Under the pieces are notes generated by a model. It saw nothing but the letters and a program-made list of their open reading frames with translations, made no database searches and was not told the origin of the DNA. Position numbers and translations under genes: made by a program. Shown here in pieces: positions 9,179-16,952 of a DNA stretch of 36,530 nt (positions within the stretch are counted from its first letter, which is position 1; each line of letters starts with the position of its first letter). This DNA is from Pseudomonadota bacterium (lineage in GTDB: Bacteria > Pseudomonadota > Alphaproteobacteria > Acetobacterales > Acetobacteraceae), in contig JAJZEV010000159.1 of NCBI GenBank assembly GCA_021805665.1, forward strand, positions 1 through 36,530, written 5' to 3'.

Positions 9179-9583
9179 TCAGGCGGCGGCATTCACCGAC
9201 AGCGCACGGATCGCCTGCGCCGCCAGGGCGGGGTCCATCCCCAACACGGTGGATGCATGTGCGCACGCATCGGTCTGGTCCAGCCGTTCCAGAACCCACC
9301 GTAATTTCCGGCCCACATCCTCGCCATAGGCCCGCTCCTGCCGCACCGGCGCGCTGAACAACGCAGCTACTCCGCCCGAGGTCGCCAGCGAGCGCATCTC
9401 CCGGTATCCGTCGGCATCGGAACGAAGAAAGTCGATGTCCTTGCTCAGGCGGTATTCGCCAAGCTCCAGGACAATCTCGGTGCCGCCGCCGAACCAGCAC
9501 TGGCAGGCCGTTTAGCGATCGTGATCCATGGCCGAGAGCGCCGCGGCCACCGCCCGATGCTCCGGCCCCTTGAAGTCGATCAT
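9179..9583 (-). pseudogene. Decayed AbiEii-type nucleotidyltransferase gene (in-frame stop and apparent internal deletion)
   Basis: From ATG 9583, with an AGGAG ribosome site, the frame encodes a 23-residue start (MIDFKGPEHRAV...AMDHDR), then TAA at 9514-9512. It continues in the same frame as CWFGGGTEIVLELGEYRLS and KDIDFL, which is the GG-T...DxD core of the AbiEii/AbiGii nucleotidyltransferase family. After about 50 more residues it jumps from core-like sequence (ATSGGVAALFSAPV) to what reads as the family's C-terminal helical end (ERAYGEDVGRKLRWVLERL). The expected middle, roughly 100 or more residues, seems missing. Total is 135 codons against about 220-250 for intact relatives as I know them. 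One nonsense codon plus a deletion means it is not functional as a full enzyme. A re-initiated product from an inner ATG would lack the catalytic motif. Confidence 0.72.
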
Positions 9584-9605
9584 GTCGGCGTCTCCTGGCC
9601 TCGTT

Positions 9606-9826
9606 CTACTTTGTCGTCAGCAGGTAACCGCCGCCGAATCGCTCCGCCAAGCCTCGATGAGCGCACGCTCCCGCGGGGAGAGCGCAGTTGCGTCGATGTG
9701 GCGCCACTTGGCTTCGTAGAGACCGAGCGCCCCCGCACCGGGGATCGGACGCGACGGGTCGCGGTTCCAGGCGAGACGCGCCAATTCCGGGTAATCGGCG
9801 GGAACGACTGTGTCCTCGATCTCCAT
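9606..9826 (-). pseudogene. Frameshifted small gene, partner of the nucleotidyltransferase remnant
   Basis: ATG 9826 opens a frame reading MEIEDTVVPADYPELARLAWN...LYEAKWRHID...LSPRERALIEA. This is the pattern of short proteins I associate with genes lying just upstream of this kind of AbiEii-like nucleotidyltransferase. After ALIEA the frame runs into unrelated residues and stops at 9619-9617. One base over, the sequence reads LAERFGGGYLLTTK and stops at TAG 9608-9606, a natural ending. One base has therefore probably been lost near 9648-9652. The repaired product would be about 73 residues. Its stop lies 22 bases before the AGGAG-led start of the nucleotidyltransferase remnant, an operon-like layout. 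The antitoxin role is inference. Confidence 0.55.
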
Positions 9827-9846
9827 CCCTGGTTCAAAGCAGCTGT

Positions 9847-9862
9847 CTGCCGGTCCCGGCAG
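9847..9862 (-). terminator. Hairpin downstream of flgL
   Basis: CTGCCGG-TC-CCGGCAG is a near-perfect palindrome 17 bases beyond the flgL stop. Read on the minus strand it gives a 6-base GC stem with a 4-base loop, but no T run follows. It could end the flgKL transcript before the decayed gene pair. Support is modest, since short GC repeats are common at this base composition. Confidence 0.35.
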
Positions 9863-9878
9863 GCAGGGGCGGCGGCTT

Positions 9879-10970
9879 CTATGCCGGCAGGAAGTTCATC
9901 AGCGACATGCTGCTGGCCCCGGCGATCATACGATAGGATTCCTGCAACTGCGTCTGCACCGCCGTCAGTTGCGACAATGTGGAGGCCATGTCCGCGTCCT
10001 GGACCGAGGATACCTGCCCGGTTAGTGCGGTCGTTGTGGCGGTTAGCTGGGTCTGCGTCGCGGTCAGGCTGGCCTGCGTATCGCCCAGCACGCCCACATC
10101 GGCGGCCATCGCATTCACCGCCCCGGTCAGGCTTGCCCCGGTATCCTGCACCAGCGCGCCGAAGCCGGGTGCGGAAACCTGCGAACTGGACAGCGACCCC
10201 AGCGTCGCCAAGGCCCGCATCAGGTCCCGCATATACGAACCCGTTGTCGAGCTGCCCGTGGATTTCACGGCCGAATTGGCACTTGCCAGCAACCCGGTTC
10301 GCACGGTTGTGGTTGCGCCGGTCTGCACGACAGGGGCCTCCAGTGCGGATGCGGGTTGGGACATATAGGCCGAAAACGGCGATGTCCCCGCCGCGTTCGA
10401 TCCCGCGATCGCCAGTGTGGAGGCAGCCGTCGCGCTGGCGCCGTTGGTGGCCAGGCCCGAAACAGCGGTGTCGATTTGCGTGTAGAAGCCTGATGTCAGG
10501 ATACTGTCCGGGTTCGGCACCGGCGGATTGGCGCTATCCTGGCCACCGAACACATAGTTTTGGCCGTTTTGCGTATCCAGCAATCCCGCAAGCTGCGTCA
10601 GGGCGGAGCGGGCATTGGCCGCGACGCTGTCCACCTCCGACGGGTTCAGCCCGTTCAGGTTCGGGATATCGGCGGTGAACGTCGCGGCGATTTGCTGGAT
10701 CTGCGTCATCGCCGTCTGCGTGACCTGCATGCCGCCGCTGGCGAGGTCGATGTTGCTGTTGTACGTCTGCAAGGCGGCGATCTGCGGATTCAGGTTCAGC
10801 GCGACCGACGCCGAAGATCCAAGACCGGCATAGGTCTGGGCAACCAGTCCGGTGCTGGCCTGTTCGGTCAGAATATTCAGCTGCTGGTGAACGGCGGAGG
10901 CATTGGAAACCAGCGTCTGATTGAAGCCGTACCCGGTCATCGCCCCCGCCGCGCCGACCGCGCCGCTCAT
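9879..10970 (-). CDS. flgL: Flagellar hook-filament junction protein FlgL (HAP3)
   Basis: 363-residue flagellin-like protein. The conserved N-terminal coiled-coil half (LVSNASAVHQQLNILTEQASTG, then ALNLNPQIAALQTYNSNIDLAS) and C-terminal half (LTATTTALTGQVSSVQDADMASTLSQLTAVQTQLQESYRMI) are the D0/D1 parts shared with flagellin. The middle is Ser/Thr/Ala rich and variable. It is exported by the flagellar secretion system and joins hook to filament. The FGGQDS segment is typical of FlgL. Its ATG overlaps the flgK stop in an ATGA, so the two are co-translated. No flagellin or hook gene is in the window. Confidence 0.9.
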   Translation of the reverse strand: MSGAVGAAGAMTGYGFNQTLVSNASAVHQQLNILTEQASTGLVAQTYAGLGSSASVALNLNPQIAALQTYNSNIDLASGGMQVTQTAMTQIQQIAATFTADIPNLNGLNPSEVDSVAANARSALTQLAGLLDTQNGQNYVFGGQDSANPPVPNPDSILTSGFYTQIDTAVSGLATNGASATAASTLAIAGSNAAGTSPFSAYMSQPASALEAPVVQTGATTTVRTGLLASANSAVKSTGSSTTGSYMRDLMRALATLGSLSSSQVSAPGFGALVQDTGASLTGAVNAMAADVGVLGDTQASLTATQTQLTATTTALTGQVSSVQDADMASTLSQLTAVQTQLQESYRMIAGASSMSLMNFLPA

Positions 10971-12475
10971 TGGACGTCCTGCATCAGTTCTGTGAACATC
11001 GACTGTATCGTCGATATCACCTTGGCGTTGGCACTGTAGGCGTTTTGCAGCGACAGCATTTGCGACATCTCGGTATCCATATTCACCCCGCTGACCGCCG
11101 AGGCCTTGGACGTCAGGCTGGTCTGCAACGCCTGTTGGGTTGCCAGATTGGTTGTCGTGTTAGCGCTTTGCTGGGCCTGGGACGATGTCAGGCTGGTCGC
11201 GAACGCCCCCAGTGCGCCGCTCGCGGCACTGAACGGCGTGGACAGGTTGCCCGCCGGCCCAAGACCGCTGGTATTCAGGGATGGCTGGCTGACGCCGCTC
11301 TGCGACTGCGTGCCGAACGTGTAGTCGATCACGTTGGAGATCAGGGTGGTGAAACCGGCCGGGCCACCCGGTGGATTGGGCGTGAAGCTGGCGGTCGCAT
11401 TGGTGCCGTCGCGCACCAGCGCCGGATTGGCGGTGACCGTGGGGTTGACCTGAATGGTGGCCGCGTAACCGACATATCCGCTTTGGACCGGCGATCCGCC
11501 GCCGGCTGGCATGGCGCCGCTGGAACTGGTGAACAAGGTCAGTCCCTGCGCCGCGAACCGGCCGGAGAGTCCCTGGCTGAATTCGTCCAGTGCGGCCTGA
11601 TCGGTTGGCAGCGTGGTATCGCGCAATGCGATGTTCGCCCCGATCTGGCCGCCAGTCATCTGGCTGGTGACGTCCGCCCCGTTCAACATGATCCCCGGCA
11701 ATCCGCCAGCCGGATAGTATGCGCTGGGTGGTGTATTGGCGGGGGCGATGGAGAACGGTGCGGCCCCGCCGCGCGTCGGGAGCGTCAGGCCGCTGCTGGT
11801 GAAAATCGTCAGATCGCCGTTCGGTTGCTGGGTGGTCCTGATGCTCAACAACTGCGACAGCGTCTGCACCGCCGCATTGCGCTGATTCTGCAGATCGGCC
11901 GTGCTTTGGTTCGTCGGTTGCAGAGCGACGATCTGGTTGCTGATCTGCCCGATCGCCGCCAGCGTGGTATTCAACGTGTTGAGTCCCGACGCGATACCGT
12001 CCTGTGCGGCCTGACGCTGCGCGCTGTAGGCGGCACTGAGGCTGTTGATGCCCTGTGCCAGCGTTGTCGCGGCGGACACCACGGTACTCTGTTGCGTTTG
12101 GCTCGACGGGTTGGTCAGCAGCGTTGAAAAGCTGTTTTGCACTTTGCCCAGCAAGCTGCCGAGATCGGTGCCGGCGCCGGGGGTTCCTTGCACGCTGTCG
12201 ATCGCCTGGAGGGCTGTCTGAGTTGTCTGGCCGCCGCTGACCAAGGCGTTTTGCTGTATCACGGACGCTTGAAGCGCCTGGTTAATCTGCAGTGTCGCCG
12301 GAGCCGTCTGCACACCCATGCCGACGCCGTCCGCGGTGATGGATCGCTGGTTGCTGACTTCCAGCGCATAGCCCGGGGTCGCGGCGTTCGCCACGTTCTG
12401 CGAAATCAGGCTGAACTGGGCGTTGATATTGGCCAGCCCGCCGGTGGCGATGGAAAGCGTGGAGTCGAGGCTCAT
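10967..12475 (-). CDS. flgK: Flagellar hook-associated protein FlgK (HAP1)
   Basis: 502-residue hook-associated protein. The N-terminus (SLDSTLSIATGGLANINAQF, then SQNVANAATPGYALEVSNQ) is the rod/hook-family signature with the ANxxTPGY motif. The C-terminus (VNMDTEMSQMLSLQNAYSANAKVISTIQSMFTELM) is the matching D0 helix. The middle is rich in Gly, Thr, Ser and Pro. It caps the hook during filament assembly. It leads a two-gene unit with flgL. Upstream on its strand I find no convincing flagellar sigma promoter. The ribosome site is also weak (TGTTGTAAGCC before ATG). Confidence 0.92.
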   Translation of the reverse strand: MSLDSTLSIATGGLANINAQFSLISQNVANAATPGYALEVSNQRSITADGVGMGVQTAPATLQINQALQASVIQQNALVSGGQTTQTALQAIDSVQGTPGAGTDLGSLLGKVQNSFSTLLTNPSSQTQQSTVVSAATTLAQGINSLSAAYSAQRQAAQDGIASGLNTLNTTLAAIGQISNQIVALQPTNQSTADLQNQRNAAVQTLSQLLSIRTTQQPNGDLTIFTSSGLTLPTRGGAAPFSIAPANTPPSAYYPAGGLPGIMLNGADVTSQMTGGQIGANIALRDTTLPTDQAALDEFSQGLSGRFAAQGLTLFTSSSGAMPAGGGSPVQSGYVGYAATIQVNPTVTANPALVRDGTNATASFTPNPPGGPAGFTTLISNVIDYTFGTQSQSGVSQPSLNTSGLGPAGNLSTPFSAASGALGAFATSLTSSQAQQSANTTTNLATQQALQTSLTSKASAVSGVNMDTEMSQMLSLQNAYSANAKVISTIQSMFTELMQDVQ

Positions 12476-12518
12476 GGCTTACAACAGGGACATGGTTCGT
12501 ACGATCCAGGCGGTGGTC

Positions 12519-12558
12519 GTGCCGTATAATAAGCACGTCGCATGCCAACCGTCGCATG
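12519..12558. promoter_or_regulatory. Control region between flgK and the lipoprotein gene: palindrome, TATAAT and direct repeat
   Basis: CGTGC and GCACG form an inverted repeat around a 10-base loop that holds a perfect TATAAT (12525-12530, plus strand). Directly after it CGTCGCATG occurs twice (12536-12544 and 12550-12558), 14 bases apart. The -35 position has no good TTGACA match, so a plus-strand promoter here would need help or be weak. The minus strand of the same site could serve flgK. What is seen is the repeats; the function is inferred. Confidence 0.35.
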
Positions 12559-12632
12559 GCCGGTCGCCGCGGATTCTATCCGGATGCCCGGGCAAAAAAT
12601 GCCGCCCGTCCACCCGGCACCGGGTCTTTTTT
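12537..12632 (+). ncRNA. Possible small RNA ending at an intrinsic terminator
   Basis: Transcription from the TATAAT at 12525-12530 would begin near 12537. About 95 bases later there is an intrinsic terminator shape: ACCCG-GCAC-CGGGT followed by CTTTTTT (12612-12632). Between them is CGGAT-TCT-ATCCG, a second small hairpin. No open frame with a ribosome site fits in the stretch. It could be an independent small RNA, or an attenuated leader of the lipoprotein gene at 12742. No sequence family is recognised. Confidence 0.3.
12612..12632 (+). terminator. Intrinsic terminator upstream of the lipoprotein gene
   Basis: A 5-base GC stem (ACCCG/CGGGT) with a GCAC loop is followed by CTTTTTT. This is the clearest stem plus T-run shape I found in the window. 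It reads on the plus strand, where no annotated gene lies upstream, which is why a small RNA or leader is suspected. Confidence 0.5.
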
Positions 12633-12741
12633 GCCGGCTTGGCCTGCCGGCCGGACGCCGGAGTGCATTGAAACCTCGGGCGCCCCATGTCTATGAACCG
12701 CGGTGAAACCGGTTTGGCCGGTGTTCAGGGAGGACAGGCGC

Positions 12742-12864
12742 GTGCGTGCAATGTTGGCTGTATTGACGATCTCGCTTCTGCTGGGCATGGCTGCTTGCAG
12801 CACGATTTCCGGCATAGGTCAGGATATTTCCGACGCCGCCCGCTGGACCAAGCGCCAACTGTAA
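12742..12864 (+). CDS. Entericidin-like small lipoprotein
   Basis: 40-residue protein. It begins with a short positively charged start, a hydrophobic stretch ([14 protein letters not shown]) and a lipobox-like MAAC with Cys19. A mature part of about 22 residues follows ([21 protein letters not shown]). This pattern, Cys then TxxGxGxDI, is that of entericidin A/B family lipoproteins. The protein should be lipidated and held in the membrane. GTG 12742 is chosen because GGGAGGAC lies 7 bases before it; ATG 12751 is an alternative giving 37 residues. The family relation to a bacteriolytic toxin/antidote pair is known only for E. coli; only one gene is present here. Alphaproteobacteria often carry such single copies, and their role is unclear. 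Confidence 0.7.
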   Translation: MRAMLAVLTISLLLGMAACSTISGIGQDISDAARWTKRQL

Positions 12865-12877
12865 AGTGCCGGGACGT

Positions 12878-12910
12878 CGCTGCGTTGCAGCGTTATGGCT
12901 TGCAAAGCCA
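12878..12910 (+). terminator. Two tandem hairpins between the lipoprotein gene and rpoZ
   Basis: CGCTGC-GTT-GCAGCG (12878-12892) and TGGCTT-GCA-AAGCCA (12896-12910) are both perfect 6-base stems with 3-base loops, lying 3 bases apart. They begin 14 bases after the lipoprotein stop. There is no long T run. They may end that transcript or lie in an rpoZ leader. Confidence 0.4.
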
Positions 12911-12927
12911 GCCCTGGTCCCTTAAAT
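12900..12927 (+). promoter_or_regulatory. Possible promoter of rpoZ-rel
   Basis: TTGCAA (12900-12905) and TTAAAT (12922-12927) are separated by 16 bases, 39 bases before the rpoZ ATG. Each element matches four of the six consensus bases. The -35 overlaps the second hairpin just upstream. It is the only reasonable candidate ahead of rpoZ. Confidence 0.35.
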
Positions 12928-12965
12928 GGTCAATTCCCCTTCATTTCATACCGGAGGATGAGCGC

Positions 12966-13373
12966 ATGGCGCGCGTCACCGTCGAAGACTGCGTTCAAAG
13001 AGTCCCCAATCGCTTCGAGCTGGTTTTGCTCGCCGCACAGCGTGCCCGCAACATCAGCCGCGGCGAAGAACTCACCGTGGATCGCGACAACGACAAGAAT
13101 CCGGTCGTTGCCCTGCGGGAGATCGCCGATGAGACGATCGAACTGCCGCGCATCGAACAGGACCTGATCAAGTCGCTGTCCCGCTCGCCGGAGCCGGAGC
13201 CCGCCGACGAAGAGGTTCTGGACCTCATCCCGACCGATCAGAACATCTTCGGTCTGCAGGACGTGGCAGCAGACGAAGAAGCCGCTGGCCTGCCAAGCGA
13301 AAGCGCCGAAGAGATGTCGCCCGAGGATCTGGAGGCGGCGATCGAGGCCGAACTTGGCGGACGGGCTCGCTAG
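12966..13373 (+). CDS. rpoZ: RNA polymerase omega subunit
   Basis: 135-residue omega subunit, which helps fold and hold the beta' subunit of RNA polymerase. The conserved N-terminus is [30 protein letters not shown], with [10 protein letters not shown] further on. The C-terminal third is acidic ([12 protein letters not shown] and [18 protein letters not shown]), as usual in alphaproteobacteria. ATG 12966 follows CGGAGGATGAGCGC. The gene sits 18 bases before rel. This rpoZ-rel pairing is common; omega takes part in the ppGpp-binding site of RNA polymerase in some bacteria, so the link makes sense. Confidence 0.93.
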   Translation: MARVTVEDCVQRVPNRFELVLLAAQRARNISRGEELTVDRDNDKNPVVALREIADETIELPRIEQDLIKSLSRSPEPEPADEEVLDLIPTDQNIFGLQDVAADEEAAGLPSESAEEMSPEDLEAAIEAELGGRAR

Positions 13374-13391
13374 CGCCCCGGGGGAGCCATT

Positions 13392-15689
13392 ATGAATAAC
13401 GGGGGTTTCGGCGGTGACATGAACCAGTCGACGCCGGCCCCCGCTGCGGCCCTGGTTCCGTTGGGCGAACTCGCCGAACTGCCCACGATGCCTAGCTTGG
13501 ACGTTATTCGCCAGTGCGACCTGACAAGTAAAATCCTCGATTACGATCCTAAGGCCGACACCGGCCTGATCGACGAGGCATACGATCTCGCCGAAAAGGC
13601 ACACAGCACGCAGCGCCGCGAAAACGGCGATCCCTATTTCAGCCATCCTGTCGCCGTGGCCGATATCCTGGCCGGCTATCATTTGGATGTCGCCTCGATC
13701 GCCACCGCCCTGCTGCACGACGTGGTCGAAGACACGTCCTGTAAACCGTCCGAAATCGAAGCCCGCTTCGGCAAGGAAATCGCCGGACTGGTCGATGGCG
13801 TCACCAAGCTGACCCGGCTGGAACTGCAATCCGACCGCACCAAGCAAGCCGAGAATTTCCGCAAACTTGTCCTGGCCATGAGCCGCGATATCCGCGTGCT
13901 GCTGGTGAAACTGGCCGACCGGCTGCACAACATGCGGACGCTGCATTTCGTCCGCACTCCGGAAAAGCGTAAACGCGTCGCCCGCGAGACAATGGAAATC
14001 TACGCGCCGCTGGCCGAACGCATCGGCATGGATGCGATCAAAACCGAACTCCAGACCCTGTCATTCAAGCAGCTTGAACCCGAAGCCTTCGCGACCATCC
14101 AGGCGCGGTTGAACTTCCTGCGCGGCCAGGGCGCGGATGTGATCGACGACGTCCGCCGCGAACTGATCCAGGTGTGCCGCGAAGCCGGCGTCGAGCCGAT
14201 CGAAATCATGGGGCGAGAGAAATCCCCCTACTCGATCTGGGAGAAAATGCACCGCCGGAACATCGCGTTCGAGCAGTTGTCCGACATCATGGCCTTCCGC
14301 ATCGTCGTGCAAACCAAAGCGGACTGTTATGCCGCGCTGGGCGCGGTCCATTCGGCGTACCCGGTGATCGCCGGACGGTTCAAGGATTATATTTCCACCC
14401 CCAAATCGAACGGTTATCAGTCGCTGCATACCGGCGTGACACTCCGCCAGCCGCGCAACCAGAAGATCGAGGTTCAGATACGTACCGCCGAAATGAACGA
14501 CGTGGCGGAAAACGGCGTCGCCTCCCACTGGGTGTACAAGGCGCCGGAAAAGAAAGTCGATGGCACCGACGTCCAGCGCTTCCGCTGGGTGCAGGACCTG
14601 CTGGAAATCCTGGAGGATTCCGCCGAACCGGGTGAGTTCCTGGAAAACACCAAGCTGGAACTCTACGCCGATCAGGTGTTCTGCTTCACCCCGAAAGGGC
14701 AGTTGATCCAGTTGCCGCGCGGGGCGACGCCGGTCGATTTTGCTTACGCCGTGCACAGCCAGGTCGGCGATACCTGTGTCGGCGCCAAGGTGAACGGGCG
14801 GTTGATGCCGCTGCGCCATCACCTGGAAAACGGCGATCAGGTGGAGATCATGACCGCGCGCGGCGGCACCCCGTCGCCGCAATGGGACCGGTTCGTCGTC
14901 ACCGGCAAGGCCCGCGCACGTATCCGCCGGTTCATCCACCAGGAACAGCGCCAGCAAAGCCGCGATGCCGGTAAGGTCGAACTGACCAAGGCATTCCGTC
15001 AGGCCGGCGTGGACGGGTCGGAAAAGGCGCTGGAACCGGCGCTGAAAGTCCTGAAGCTGGCCACCGCCGACGATTTGTATATCGCGGTCGGCAACGGCAA
15101 CCACCTGGCCCGGGACGTGGTTCACGCGGCCTATCCCGAATTGCGTCAGGCGCCGCGCGGCCCGCGGATGATGCCGCCGATGCTGCCGCGCGGCCGCACG
15201 CCGTCCCGGCACGATCACGACATGCCCGTCACCGGCCTGGTTCCGGGCATGGCGTTCACATTCGCCGGCTGCTGCCATCCGGTGCCGGGCGATGAAATCG
15301 TCGGAATCGTCACCACAGGCAAGGGCGTGACGATCCATGGCCGCGAGTGTCAGACCCTGACCGCCTTCGCCGCCACGCCGGAGCGGTTTATCGATGTCGA
15401 TTGGAACTATGAAGCGGTTGCCAAGACCGGGGTGGCGAAAACCGCCGGTCACACCGCCCGGATCAGTGTGATCGCGGCCAACGAGCAGACTGCCCTGGCC
15501 GATATCTCCAATGCCGTCGCCAAGCAGGACGGCGCCATCGTCAACCTGAAGATCGTCAACCGCCAGCAGGATTTCATGGAAGTCCTGGTCGATGTCGATA
15601 TCCGCGATGTGGCCCACCTGTCGAAGGTCATCGTCGGGCTGCGCGGCCTGAAATCGATCAAGGGCGTGGAACGGGCGACCGGCGGATGA
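13392..15689 (+). CDS. rel: Bifunctional (p)ppGpp synthetase/hydrolase (RelA/SpoT homolog)
   Basis: 765-residue long RSH enzyme that makes and degrades the alarmone (p)ppGpp. In order: the HD hydrolase domain ([11 protein letters not shown] with His85; LLHDVVEDT with His109-Asp110; [11 protein letters not shown]), the synthetase domain ([40 protein letters not shown]), a TGS domain ([27 protein letters not shown]), a conserved-cysteine region ([15 protein letters not shown]) and a C-terminal ACT domain ([24 protein letters not shown]). Hydrolase residues look intact, so it is probably the single housekeeping RSH. ATG 13392 follows GGGGGAG; ATG 13422 is a possible alternative. The stop overlaps acpS in an ATGA. 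Confidence 0.95.
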   Translation: MNNGGFGGDMNQSTPAPAAALVPLGELAELPTMPSLDVIRQCDLTSKILDYDPKADTGLIDEAYDLAEKAHSTQRRENGDPYFSHPVAVADILAGYHLDVASIATALLHDVVEDTSCKPSEIEARFGKEIAGLVDGVTKLTRLELQSDRTKQAENFRKLVLAMSRDIRVLLVKLADRLHNMRTLHFVRTPEKRKRVARETMEIYAPLAERIGMDAIKTELQTLSFKQLEPEAFATIQARLNFLRGQGADVIDDVRRELIQVCREAGVEPIEIMGREKSPYSIWEKMHRRNIAFEQLSDIMAFRIVVQTKADCYAALGAVHSAYPVIAGRFKDYISTPKSNGYQSLHTGVTLRQPRNQKIEVQIRTAEMNDVAENGVASHWVYKAPEKKVDGTDVQRFRWVQDLLEILEDSAEPGEFLENTKLELYADQVFCFTPKGQLIQLPRGATPVDFAYAVHSQVGDTCVGAKVNGRLMPLRHHLENGDQVEIMTARGGTPSPQWDRFVVTGKARARIRRFIHQEQRQQSRDAGKVELTKAFRQAGVDGSEKALEPALKVLKLATADDLYIAVGNGNHLARDVVHAAYPELRQAPRGPRMMPPMLPRGRTPSRHDHDMPVTGLVPGMAFTFAGCCHPVPGDEIVGIVTTGKGVTIHGRECQTLTAFAATPERFIDVDWNYEAVAKTGVAKTAGHTARISVIAANEQTALADISNAVAKQDGAIVNLKIVNRQQDFMEVLVDVDIRDVAHLSKVIVGLRGLKSIKGVERATGG

Positions 15690-16093
15690 TCCTGGGCATC
15701 GGTTCCGACATTTGCGACATCCGCCGCATCGAAAAAGCCATCGAGCGGCACGGCGCGCGCTTTCTGGAGCGGGTTTTCACCGACACCGAACGCGCCAAGG
15801 CGCTGCGGCGCACGGAGTCGATCCAGGCATCGACCTTCGCCAAGCGATTCGCCGCCAAGGAAGCCGCCTCTAAGGCGCTGGGTACCGGTTTTCGCAAAGG
15901 TGTGTTTTTCTCTAACCTCGGCGTGGTCAACCTGCCCGGCGGCCAGCCTACCATCGTGATGACCGGCGGGGCGGCGGACCGGCTGAAGGCGATCACGCCG
16001 GCGGGAATGCTGGCGCAGGTCCATCTGACGATGACGGACGAGTATCCTTATGCCTATGCCCAGGTGATTATCTCCGCTATTCCAGCGCCTTGA
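15686..16093 (+). CDS. acpS: Holo-[acyl-carrier-protein] synthase
   Basis: 135-residue phosphopantetheinyl transferase that moves 4'-phosphopantetheine from CoA to the serine of ACP, enabling fatty acid synthesis. The metal ligands are Asp8 (GIGSDICDI) and Glu59 ([18 protein letters not shown]). The length is normal. It overlaps rel by four bases. Many relatives carry pdxJ just before acpS; here acpS follows rel directly. Confidence 0.95.
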   Translation: MILGIGSDICDIRRIEKAIERHGARFLERVFTDTERAKALRRTESIQASTFAKRFAAKEAASKALGTGFRKGVFFSNLGVVNLPGGQPTIVMTGGAADRLKAITPAGMLAQVHLTMTDEYPYAYAQVIISAIPAP

Positions 16094-16103
16094 ACCGGCT
16101 TGC

Positions 16104-16132
16104 TTGACAGGCAAACTCCCCATGGGCTTCAT
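16104..16132 (+). promoter_or_regulatory. Possible internal promoter for lepB-rnc-era
   Basis: A perfect TTGACA (16104-16109) is followed after 17 bases by CTTCAT (16127-16132), a poor -10. A GCGGC-TTTTT-GCCGC hairpin (16146-16160) lies in the presumed leader. The 90-base acpS-lepB gap is the largest within this block, which supports extra control here. Confidence 0.35.
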
Positions 16133-16183
16133 CCGCCCGTTTTCCGCGGCTTTTTGCCGCCGCAACACGATCTGAAAGTCCCC

Positions 16184-16939
16184 ATGGCGACCACCAAGGC
16201 CAATCCGCGGCGTCAATCCAACGCCTGGGTCGAGAATATCAAGACCATCGTCTATGCCGGTTTGATCGCGGTCGGCGTCCGCACCGTGGCGTTCGAGCCG
16301 TTCAATATTCCCTCCGGCAGCATGATCCCCACGCTGTTGGTCGGCGATTACCTGTTCGTGGCGAAATACAGCTACGGCTATTCCACTTATTCGCTGCCGT
16401 TCTCGCCGGACCTGTTCTCGGGGCGGATTTTCGGCTCGCTACCGAAGCGGGGCGATGTCGTGGTGTTCAAATATCCCCGCGACACATCGATCGACTACAT
16501 CAAGCGTATCATCGGTCTGCCGGGCGACCGTATCCAGGTGCGCCAGGGCCAGTTGTATATCAACGGCGAACTGGCCCCGCGGGAGGCGCAGGGCGACTAT
16601 CTGGCCGACGACAACGGCATCAAGATGATGCGCAAACTGTATGTGGAAACGCTGCCCAATGGCGTGAAGCATGAAATCCTGAAAGAGCGGGACGACGGCT
16701 GGGTCAACAACACCCAGGAATATCTGGTCCCAGCCGGCCATGTGTTCGCCATGGGCGACAACCGCGACAACAGCGCCGACAGCCGGTTCATGGACGGTGT
16801 CGGTTTCGTGCCGATCGAAAACCTGGTGGGCCGAGCGGAAATCTTGTTCTTCTCCGTCGATGCGCAATATCCGTGGTGGGAAGTCTGGGAGTGGCCGTTC
16901 GAAATCCGCTGGAACCGCCTGCTGAAGCCGATTCACTGA
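16184..16939 (+). CDS. lepB: Signal peptidase I
   Basis: 251-residue leader peptidase that cuts signal peptides from exported proteins at the outer face of the inner membrane. One N-terminal membrane segment (IVYAGLIAVGVRTVAF) precedes the catalytic Ser46 in IPSGSMIPTL. The general base is Lys107 in DYIKRIIGLPGD. The MGDNRDNSADSR box follows. ATG 16184 is chosen because family similarity begins there; the open frame extends to 16100, but the extra residues look random. It heads lepB-rnc-era, the standard order. Confidence 0.95.
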   Translation: MATTKANPRRQSNAWVENIKTIVYAGLIAVGVRTVAFEPFNIPSGSMIPTLLVGDYLFVAKYSYGYSTYSLPFSPDLFSGRIFGSLPKRGDVVVFKYPRDTSIDYIKRIIGLPGDRIQVRQGQLYINGELAPREAQGDYLADDNGIKMMRKLYVETLPNGVKHEILKERDDGWVNNTQEYLVPAGHVFAMGDNRDNSADSRFMDGVGFVPIENLVGRAEILFFSVDAQYPWWEVWEWPFEIRWNRLLKPIH

Positions 16940-16952
16940 TGCTTCAAAGGGC

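Noticed and set aside
9162..9500. 112-codon minus-strand frame over the nucleotidyltransferase remnant
   Set aside because: A different frame from the one with the GGGT...DID core and the natural C-terminal helices; its residues show no family pattern.
9521..10678. 385-codon plus-strand frame opposite flgL
   Set aside because: FlgL on the other strand has clear family sequence at both ends; this frame is Arg/Ser/Pro-rich noise that also crosses the decayed gene pair.
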